A stretch of 64,000 bases of DNA, taken from contig NC_063261.1 in the NCBI RefSeq assembly GCF_019578655.1, positions 620,001 to 684,000 of the forward strand. Reading direction: 5' to 3'. Below, piece after piece: positions 55,672 to 64,000 of this stretch. The notes under the pieces are model-generated. The model made no database searches and was not told the DNA's origin. It saw nothing but the letters and a program-made list of their open reading frames with translations. Numbering within the stretch: position 1 is the stretch's first letter; each line of letters starts with the position of its first letter. The stretch is from Ricinus communis (taxonomy: Eukaryota; Streptophyta; Magnoliopsida; Malpighiales; Euphorbiaceae). Both the position numbers and the translations under genes were made by a program.

Positions 55672-56801
55672 TAGGGCTGAGTACGAGACTCGGAGATCCT
55701 GAACCTTACCAAAAGTATCTAGAACTGAAAATATCCGTTGACCACTTGACTCTCTTTCAATCGGACCATACCGAAATTTTCTTCTGGTAAGGTTTTAGAT
55801 CTTATTAGTTCTCCATATCGAGAATCGTACTAAACCATCTCGTAGTGGCCGGAATTGAAGAACTGAAACTAGAACCCATTTAAAACTTTATTTATTTATA
55901 TATATGATTTATTTTATAATAGATAAGTGAAAATCTTAAGCTCAAACTTAAAATCAAATATAGAAAATCTTACCAAATACAAATCTAACAATTTTATTTT
56001 AATAAAATTTAAACTTATTGGCCCAAATATAAAATAGAAACACTAAGTTTTATATTTTATTATAATATTAATTATTCATTAAGTTTATCTCAAACTTCTT
56101 AGTAAAGTTACAAGTTCACATCACTATCATTCATTTAATTAAGAAATATAGGACCTAATATCTTTTTAATTTTAATAATAGAAAATTATTTTGGTACCAA
56201 ACATATTAATTTATTAACTTATGATGATATAGTGCTAATATGATATTAATCATATTTATAAATAATTCTTATTAATAATATGTTTGTTAATAAAATAACA
56301 ATATATTATATTAGAGGGGTCGGATAAAATATATTTATTAGTTGAACAATGAAATATTGCAAATATTCAGCTTGATGAATCTGAACTACTAAATAAATAT
56401 TTAACTAATATGCAATTTTTTATTAGCTTAGTGAATTGAAAATAAACTTCTTTATTATATAATCATTGAATACAAGTATAATGTAATTGTAGTGACTTTA
56501 TTTTTATTGTATAATTTTAAATTAACTTTAGTCCAATTGATTTAAGCTAAAAAAAATATTTTTAATTATTTAATAGAAAATTTCTAAATCTCCGTTGCCC
56601 CATACTGTACTATATCGAACCAAACTGTCTCATTAGACCTGAATCTTCATACCAAACCATCTTGAAAATTGGTACGGTTTTAAGATAGAAATTTTTATAC
56701 TACAATATAGTTCTAGAGATCCAATTTTGCAATCTCCAACATATAGTACGGTTTTGGAGATTTTTAAATCCCTAGATTCCTCTGAACCATGCTCAACCCT
56801 A
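55672..56801. mobile_element. Non-autonomous hAT-like DNA transposon
   Basis: 1130 bp flanked by the 8-bp duplication GTGATGCT (55664-55671 and 56802-56809). Terminal inverted repeats: TAGGGCTGAG at the left and, as reverse complement of the right end, TAGGGTTGAG, extending imperfectly by about five more bases. An 8-bp duplication with TAGGG-type ends is the hAT signature. The interior is AT-rich with ACCATACCGAAA and GAACCAAACTGTC-like words, common near hAT ends. There is no transposase. It splits the RT of T3. Confidence 0.9.
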
Positions 56802-56809
56802 GTGATGCT

Positions 56810-57110
56810 CTACTATTTTTCAGTCCAACCCCGACATATCATCGTATGACCAAGCAAATACTCATTTTCTTCTTTCTAATATTTTTTAAAATTCTATCTT
56901 CTTCTCAAGAGTTATATCAGGAGTAATAGAGATGTTCCTAGAATTTCATTTGTGCCTAAATTAAATAAATCAATTTGTATAAAGTTAATGTTAAATATGC
57001 ACATTAATAATTATTAAAATGCACACTACCATCTTAAAGAACATCACACAAGTAAGCAAAATTAGAGTTTATATCATTAATCTTAGAAGAAAAACTATTA
57101 TCGTTCTCAT
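56810..57110 (-). pseudogene. T3 RT start and linker
   Basis: The minus strand matches T2 48395-48710: AATAGTTTT, TTACTTGTGTGATGTT (T2: TTACTTGTGTGACATT), GATGGTAGTGTGCAT, CTGATATAACTCTTGAG, then GTATTTGCTTGGTCATACGA and GTAGAGCATCAC, which joins the part below the hAT element. No open frame remains. It ends at about 57110, where E8 begins. Confidence 0.75.
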
Positions 57111-57116
57111 AAAGTC

Positions 57117-57629
57117 GAAGCCCAAGACCCTACGACTGAGATTCCAGATGTTAGGATTCCTAACCCAACCATAGTGTTTATACCTACATCTGGAGCTTCC
57201 TCTTCTTATTCTGCAGGGACATCGAGTGCTCAGATTAGTGCTTTGTTGTGGACTAGATCGAGTTTGTGATTCGTGACATTATCTTGAGTTTCTGCAGCAT
57301 AGAAAGGAGTTTGGGCAGTTTCAAAATGAGACTAGGGCATAGTTTTAAGGGTTAAATGATATGCTCCAGTAGCTTATGCATGGGCTGGATAGGCAGGCCA
57401 CCCAGACGGACCTAATGGCGGAGCAGATACAAAAGATGGTGGAGTCCGGAGCATAAAATCAGCGATTCATCGATGATATGGAGTTTAGCCTAGCAGGTTG
57501 CTTCATGGATCCTGTGCCGCCGCCGCCGCCCCCTCCTTCAGTGTCTTCCCCTACTCCTCACCCTCCAACCGATCCAGCCAGTAAGGATGCGCCTTCGGTA
57601 GATACCAGCAGTGATAAAAATTTGTGCTC
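57117..57629 (+). pseudogene. E8 env-like ORF, C-terminal end
   Basis: Reads EAQDPTTEIPDVRIPNPTIV, TSGASSSYSAGTSSAQISAL, then stops, MAEQIQKMVESGA, NQRFIDDMEFSLAGCFMDPV, a run of eight or so Pro, and SVSSPTPHPPTDPASKD. A Ser-rich stretch, a helical part and a Pro-rich tail match the end of this ORF in E4. The exact end is unclear because the frame runs into the T-rich 3' region. Confidence 0.6.
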
Positions 57630-59314
57630 TGTTTCTTTTCCTTTTTTTATTTTCTTTCTTTCTTTATTTTTATTTTTATTTTTATTTTATTTTTGTTTCT
57701 TTTTTTCATTTTCATTTTATTTTATTTTCTTTCATTTTGCTTTCATGTTATGTTATTTTAGTGGAACACTTTGCTTTTCCTTCATGCTATGTACATTTAA
57801 TATGATCTTCACTCTTCTGATGTGCTAGATATGTAAAATACCCGGTTTTATTTTTCTAACACTATGGATAGTGTTATACTCAAGTGTGGGGTGGGTATCT
57901 GTGGTTTTATTATCCCTTAATTGTTTAGGCAATCATAATGGACTATTCTTAGGATGTTAGGACATAGGTTCTTCATTACATTTAAGCTTAGTTTATTCTT
58001 TTGTAATTAATGACTTAATTCACACACTAGTAATTGATTATCCCTCTTGATTTTTGTTCTTAGAAAGCAATTTCACCGTATTCAATATGTCAATTTGGCT
58101 GGGTTAAATCAGTGTTGCTTGAGTTCTATGCAAATTTACAACCTTCATCTTTGAACTTTGATTATGTCAATCTCTTATTCAATTTATGTGATGACTCAAT
58201 TGATAAGTTTGGGAACCAATTGCAAATTTTAGCCATTTCAAACGTGAGTTTTTAAACCAAAAATTGAGCATCCATTGCAAATTGTGCTCATGATTTTTCT
58301 TATTTGAGTATGCATTGTACTTAATGTTGTTTCTAGAACTTGCTCTGTAATACTTGTTGAGGTTACATGAACTTTTGAATACCATTAGATGATTTGGGCA
58401 ACTTAGGAATTCACCACATTTGGCCAAAAGCCTACCCTTCATTTCCATTAGTCAGCCAGTTTTGAGCCTTAACCTTTTCTTTATGATTTGCACCTATACA
58501 TTACACATACACCATTCTATACATTTATCTTTTCTTTCACCCTGTATACTGAATAATTATTTGTTATGTTTCTTCTTTTATGGAATCATAGTGCCTAATT
58601 TTGTTACAAATTCACTTAGTCTTTTTAATCATTCTTTAATGCTCCCTTCAATCCAAATTGGATAACTATTCTCGTTGTTTATATCACTAATCATGCAGCC
58701 CTGTGTAAGCTGCTGTGGCACATATATATGCTAAAAAAAACAAAAAAACAAAAAAAATTCTGACTTATTTCTTAGATCTTAGCTCTTTTGGATTTAATTC
58801 TTGTGAGCATCCTTTACTTCAAATAAGGTTTAGTGAGTATTTTTATTGTTTTGGCATTCAGCTCCTGAAGCATTCATTCTAAATAATTGCATGACTTTTC
58901 AGAATACTTTACACTTCTATCCAAATATTCTTACATTTACCTTAGTCACATTTCAACCATTGTAAAGACCCTTTGATTTTTGTATTCATTTATTCGTAGT
59001 AGCGAATATGAGATTTATGAGCGAGCTTATGGTAAACAGGTTTTGTGCAGCTGCATTGAGGGAATTTTCTTATTTACCTGTAAACACTGTGAGTGATTTG
59101 AGAGATTCCTGTGAGGCAATGGTCCCTGGTCTTTAATGCTGAGTTGTTATAAAAGTTATATTTCGAGATGGTATTGCTATAGTTCTTCTTTGAAGGTGTA
59201 TGATTTGTTTAGCTACTCGACTTTCATTCTTGACATGTTGAATAAGGTTAAGTTGTGAACTTTAGCATGGATTTTGAAGGGTGATTGTTGCTTGTATATG
59301 TATTGAGTTATTGA
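57630..59314 (+). other. E8 3' untranslated region
   Basis: Non-coding and collinear with that of E4 (CTCAAGTGTGGGGTGGGTAT near 57870, GCTGGGTTAAATCAGTGTTG near 58098). A T-rich tract lies at 57640-57735 and an A-rich tract at 58730-58757. Confidence 0.7.
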
Positions 59315-59353
59315 TTGCTTGAGGACAAGCAAAAGCTTAAGTGTGGGGTGATT
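59315..59353 (+). promoter_or_regulatory. E8 hairpin and polypurine tract
   Basis: TTGCTTGAGGACAAGCAA (59315-59332), then GCTTAAGTGTGGGGTGATT, then the LTR. Identical to E4. Confidence 0.82.
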
Positions 59354-60820
59354 TGATGTGCATCATTTTATATATGTTTATATGCCCAATTACTTCCATT
59401 TTTGTGCATACTTATCTTGTTTTATGCCAGAATCACCTGTGTTTTAGTTCCTTTCATGTTTCAGGTGATTATCGATGGACATTATCAGTAGTCGAGGGGA
59501 ATACGTGCAAATACGGACTAGAATCCATCAAAATTGAGCAAGGGCTACCATTTCAAGGTTGCATGGCCTGGACTCTAGCCATGCTGAACAATCAACACTT
59601 GCCCTCAAGAGTTCCATTTTGGCATAGTTTTCGAGGCCACCACGGCCTCCATCACGGCCCGTGGTGGCTCAGCACCGGCGAGGGCATGGCTAGAAGAAGC
59701 CTTAATTTGAGGGACTCGGAGGTCCAGCACGGCCTGGACTCCGTCCGTGCTGATCAGCACGGGCTTGACCACGGCCGTGCTGGGACATTTATATAGGCAA
59801 ATGCGAATCATTTTGCAAGGGGTTCAATTTTCTGACTTGATTTCACATATACATGCATGAGCCACCCTTTTCCAAACTTCAATATTTGACTTTAGGAGAC
59901 TATTTCACGCATTGAAGGAAGGATTACATTGGTTTAAATATCACATTGAAGATCAAAAGTGGATTTGGAGGCATTCAAGATGCAATTTAGGGTTTACTAT
60001 TCAGATTTGGGAATTTAGGGCTTTTCATCTTACTTGAAGAAGAAGGGTGTACATGCTTTCAAATTGCTTTTCTGTATTTGTTCCATACTTTATGTTGCTT
60101 ATTAGCATGAGTAGCTAGAATTGTTGAACCCATTGGGGTTCCTATGTTGTTGGATTGCTTTTAGTGTTTATGAGACTTTGATTCTCAATGCTTATTTCTT
60201 CTTGCTCTCATTATTAATGAGAAATCACATTATTCATGAGACGTTGTGAGTTGTGGTGTTTAGATTGCTTTATGTAATTGAGAAGTTCATTTGGCAATTG
60301 GAAATTTGAATAGCAAGAACTGGTTAATGATGACTTAGAGATAAGGGTAATTGACTAGCTGGATTAAGAATTAACAACTCTTAATAGTGGTGGATTTAAT
60401 CTTAAGGCTAACCTAAAATCAATCGTTAGAAAGAGATTCCATCGTGTATTTAGGAATTCGATATTCTCGATAGGGAAATCGAATTCAATTTAGAATCCAC
60501 TCATGGGTAATTGCAATTAGTAATCAATATAATCTTTACCTTCACTAAAATCCAACTAGCTTTGGCCCCTTGAGTTTGTTTTTTTCTTGGATTGTTTCGC
60601 GAAATCCGTTCAAACTGTTTGACATTTAATTAATCACTTTGCTTGCATCTAGTAATAGAATTGCAACTTCATCGATTTGTTAAGGTTAAATAACAAAAAG
60701 ATGCTACAATAGTTCTAGGGTCACCCTTTCCCGAGAATACGACCTTGATACTCACCATTAGTGTTAGTCTGCATCGATAGGTTCACTGCCTTAGATTGTT
60801 GCTACATAATTAGCCTATCA
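59354..60820 (+). repeat. E8 3' LTR
   Basis: 1467 bp, TGATGTGCATC to GCCTATCA. Close to the solo LTR at 45860. The CACGGCCGTG cluster at 59565-59790 includes the intact GACCACGGCCGTGCTGG near 59768. Confidence 0.9.
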
Positions 60821-62520
60821 AACAATAAACAATAACATTAACATATAATATTATTAAAACAGATAGTACAATGGTATTCTGATTATCTTTCTCCATTGCA
60901 TTCTTTCCATCATTATCGGTATCACTAGAATCACTTACATTCCTATCTCCATACGGTCCATCATCAAACTAAAAATATTAAAAGAAGAATTATTAGAATA
61001 CTAAAAATATCTATTATAAGTAGAATATATAAAAATATTCAAATAAACATTAAAATGATATACGATAAATATAATTTTAATATAGTTTCACTAACTGAAT
61101 ATAGAATTTATATGTGATAAATTAAAAATATTATACATATACATTTTGATAAATTAATAACTCAAAAAAAAAACAAACAAAACATAAAAAAGAGTATATA
61201 ACAAGAATCTTTCAAATATCTAATTAGACAACTGATTTAACAGAAACTAAGTACTACAAAAGCTTGAAGTATCAATCCATAACAACCACTTTGGAACTTC
61301 AACTTAATATCATATAATAAGTTGAAAATTTTTGAAATCTTCACCTCTATAGTAATTCGGTAAGAATAAAAATATTTAACCAACTTATCTTGATTAGAAG
61401 ATAAAATTTGCAACTATTTAAAAATTATAGCAATGGAAGAGTAAATTGAAGTAGAAGGTCTATGAAATAAAGAAGAAACAGCATTATTAAGCTCATTAGT
61501 GGCATCATCACACTTCTCCTTTCCTTTTTCTGAAAACACCTTCCAAATTTAGTTTCTCTTTATCCTTATTTGAAACAATAATATTCTTTAAACATAACTA
61601 CATAACAAATAAAAGACAATTAGCAAACAATATAAAACAACAGAAGAATAAAAAATATAAAAATAAAATTAATATTCTACTAAAATTAAAAATTTACCAT
61701 CTTAAGAGAAGCAGGAAAAAAGCTTTGATGATGGTAGTGTAAGTTGGAAATGTAGATGTCTCTTAATTCAATATACGTGGCACTTGAATGCCACCATCAA
61801 CAACAAGATTTCTAGAAAAACATCAACAACATTCATAAAACTAGACTTAAACAAAATAGAGAAACCATATATCATATAGTAGAAGCTATCACCTTTCTTT
61901 CTTTCATAAAAACATTCTTCCGACTTAAGGAATCAATTAAAAGATGAAAAGTTTCTATTCCCCAAAGATAATCATTTAAAGCATCACTATCAATAATATT
62001 AATATGATGCATTTCAATAGCTTTGAATTTTGGTGCAGCCAACAAAAATATTTCAAGAAAATACAAAACAACAATCTTTATTGCATCAGCATCACTATTA
62101 TCCCATATTTTGTTAAAAAAAACACTACTCAACATATTGTCTATTAATTTGCTTAACTCTTTTAAAATATTTTCTCTACAATATATTTGAAGAATTAGCA
62201 AACACTAACTTCTTAACCGCACCAACACATTTCAAACCACTTATAATAGCAAAATTCTAAAGGAAAAATCTCAACATAACTCCATTGGTGGAACCCACAA
62301 TTCATCATCTCTCTTATTCAACCTCCCTCAACAACAAAAAATGAATAAGTTGAGGTAGAAACTTCAAAGGCTTCATATCTAAAAAAATGGTCAAAGCATA
62401 TTTTTCTAAATAACTCTAATTGAGTTTCTGATAGAATTTCTCTAATATGATTAATTATATTATTTTTAAAAATCACTGTCATTTTCGCATGAAAATGCTC
62501 CTCTGGTTTAATTTTGAAAC
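60821..62520 (-). pseudogene. DUF1985-like relic (Ulp1/MULE-associated)
   Basis: The minus strand from about 62495 reads MTVIFKNNIINHIREILSET, then in shifted frames FLDMKPLKFLPQLIHFLLLR, a DELWVPPMEL-like piece, NFAIISGLKCVGAVKK (62205-62258), and from 62201 an open part with IKIVVLYFLEIFLLAAPKFK and LNDYLWGIETFHLLIDSLSR. The order (ligand-like strand, ITGLKC motif, hydrophobic helix, WG..F/Y) is that of DUF1985, found with Ulp1-type proteases in plant Mutator-like elements. Below 61860 the sequence is AT-rich with only hints of coding, including an acidic part near 60900-60960 (DSSDTDNDGKN). No Ulp1 catalytic residues were found. Frameshifts argue for a relic. Confidence 0.65.
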
Positions 62521-64000
62521 CTAGTAATACCCGAAATTTTCTATTTAATAATAATAATAATAATAATATTAGTATTAGTTAATAACGAGTTTTTATTTAA
62601 ATTAATATTACTTTTTTACTAGAATAAGGATTAAAAATATAATTATTTTAATTTGAAATTTTAAATGAAATTTGTATGGTTGGTATTTTTATAATTAAAG
62701 GTGTCGGTAGGGGTATTTTAGTAATTTCACATTTAAAAGCAAGGGTAAATAAATAATTCTATATTTTCAATAATTCTAATTTGGCCCAAATTAATTAGTT
62801 AGGAGCGTAATTGAAAAGCTAAAGAAAAGTTTAAGGATTAATCGAAAATTTTACATGGTGAAATTGTTAGTAATTAAAAAAGTTGAGGGACTAATTGGTA
62901 AAGATGAAAAGTTTAGGGACTAAAGGTCGGTATAGAGAAGAAGAAAAGAGAAGGGGATCGCGAGAGAGAAGAAGAAGAAGAAGACGTCGGCTTTAGTGGC
63001 CAGCCGAGCATGCTAGGGGCAGTAAACGGAGGCCAGTAAGGAAAAAAATAAGAGAGAAGCGTCGGTTGTCAACGTCGTGCATGGCATTTTCAGCGGCTTT
63101 GGCAGCCGAGTCGGGTGGCGATAGACTCACATGAATGTGGGCTTCCTTTTGGGAGCAACGATGATGCAAATGGTGGCCGGACTTGAAAGTTCGTGGTGGA
63201 GAGAGAAAATAGGGGGCAGCCAGAGTTTTCGGGCCTTTTTGGCGAGTTCCGACGACGGATGGCTGATCGAAGGACATATCCAAACTCCCCTCAGCTCAAG
63301 CTTTCCAATGGCACCGGTTTCGCGGTAATTGGACTACGTTTCAAAATCGACGGCCGAGATCATCCATAAATCTCTTCGGATAATTGGGAATGGGATTGGA
63401 AGATCGGAAGCTGTGATCGTCATCAGCGCGTTCAGATCGTCGATCGGACTCCGGCGACTAGAGGCAAGTCGACCGAGTGATCAAGCATCTCGGTAATTCT
63501 CTGGCCCGTAGATTTTAGAGTTCATTATGAAAATTGTATGATTAATTATTGTTTTGATTATTGGAAAAATTTTGTGAGGTTTATTAGTTAAAATAATAAA
63601 TTGTCGGACTGTCTACCAGTAATCTTGTTTTGTGTTGTGTGGCGGAGTCGGATAAAGTAATGTAGTGTGGTGGCCCAACTCCTGTAAAATAAATTGTTAG
63701 AATATTTGAAGTGTTTTCTGGCAAGTCCTCGACCCGTAATACGGGGGGTAGACGTCCGTGTTTATGGGAGGTTTTCGGTAGAATTTGCCCGAGTTGAAGT
63801 TTTTAAACAATCAGTCCTAGGAGTCTAGACCTAAGGTTAATTGTCAAATGTCTTAATGTTATTGATTGAATTGTTTTTCGTGATTAGATAATCCGTCAGT
63901 TCGGCTCGCTCCACCCGAGGCATCGGAGCATAGCTAGGAAGTCATCAGAACTGTGAGTTAAAGTCATATGTCTGTTTACATTTGTCATGCCATGATTTTA
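62521..64000 (+). other. LTR-like sequence, right end outside the window
   Basis: AT-rich start (TAATACCCGAAATTTTC at 62525, an AAT microsatellite at 62547-62572), then GGGACTAA words (62885-62930), a GA-rich tract (62938-62985), and a GC-rich stretch 62985-63510. This profile resembles plant Ty3/gypsy LTRs but also a promoter plus first exon of a host gene. No second copy is in the window, and the short ORFs near 63000-63330 show no known domain. Confidence 0.35.

Larger units (their letters stand above)
57117..60820 (+). mobile_element. E8: 3' end of an Athila-like element
   Basis: Contains the end of the env-like ORF, the 3' untranslated region, hairpin, polypurine tract and a complete 3' LTR. 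There is no 5' half, and no target duplication was found; the left border is abrupt against T3. Confidence 0.8.

Noticed and set aside
57478..57828. 116-codon frame with a very hydrophobic Phe-rich C-terminus, like a membrane protein
   Set aside because: The hydrophobic part is a T-rich tract of the 3' untranslated region read as Phe/Leu; only the Pro-rich N-terminal part belongs to the env-like ORF.
63131..63328. Short plus-strand frame in the GC-rich right end as a gene start
   Set aside because: 65 codons, no motif, and an equally open frame on the minus strand; no support.

Overview
This window looks like the nuclear genome of a flowering plant, probably a eudicot; the genus cannot be told from it. 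I see no intact host gene, no rRNA or tRNA gene and no CRISPR array. Almost all of it is decayed Ty3/gypsy LTR retrotransposons of two lineages. One is Athila-like: a tRNA-Asp primer site, a gag-PR-RT-RH-IN polyprotein, then an env-like 'Athila ORF'. The other is Tat/Ogre-like: a TGGCGAC-type primer site, a G-patch domain, two RNase H domains and an antisense ORF. A non-autonomous hAT DNA element, one DUF1985 (Ulp1/MULE-associated) relic and an unclassified LTR-like region complete the list. AT content is high and stop codons and frameshifts are everywhere.

Layout. 1-2412: 5' part of Athila-like element E1 (LTR end, primer site, gag fragment). 2413-3600: AT-rich. 3600-27.5 kb: sense-oriented Tat copy T1 (LTR, primer site, gag, pol-linker scrap, antisense ORF), interrupted by Athila-like E2 (6373-17124, target duplication ATGTT) and minus-strand E3 (20557-27157, GGACC). 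27.56-51.33 kb: sense Tat copy T2 (G-patch, RT, RNase H, second RNase H, integrase), split by Athila element E4 (27891-48099, AGACT). E4 itself contains minus-strand E5 (28047-32161, GTAAT/GTGAT), a minus-strand solo LTR (32589-34105, GATTC), E6 (39046-43252, GTAGC) and a plus-strand solo LTR (45860-47342, TCTAC). 51.33-57.11 kb: minus-strand Tat copy T3 (U3 of its LTR, 59-bp tandem repeats, antisense ORF, RT), interrupted by a hAT element (55672-56801, GTGATGCT). 57.1-60.82 kb: 3' end of another Athila-like element (E8). 60.82-62.52 kb: minus-strand DUF1985 relic. 62.52-64 kb: LTR-like sequence leaving the window.

The target-site duplications allow the insertions to be peeled off in order, up to three levels deep (T2, then E4, then E5, E6 and the solo LTRs). 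None of the polyproteins can be translated whole. E2 is the fullest, but it has stops in every domain and Asn in place of catalytic Asp in RT, RNase H and IN. E3 and E5 share a gag-like-only interior without pol, which suggests a non-autonomous Athila lineage that must have moved with enzymes from relatives. Several non-coding structures recur across elements and are reported as findings: palindromic decamer clusters specific to each family, a hairpin just after pol, a hairpin just before the polypurine tract, and an intron-bearing antisense ORF in the Tat copies. Element names (E1-E8, T1-T3) are local labels. Boundaries given as approximate were set by eye from alignment of copies.
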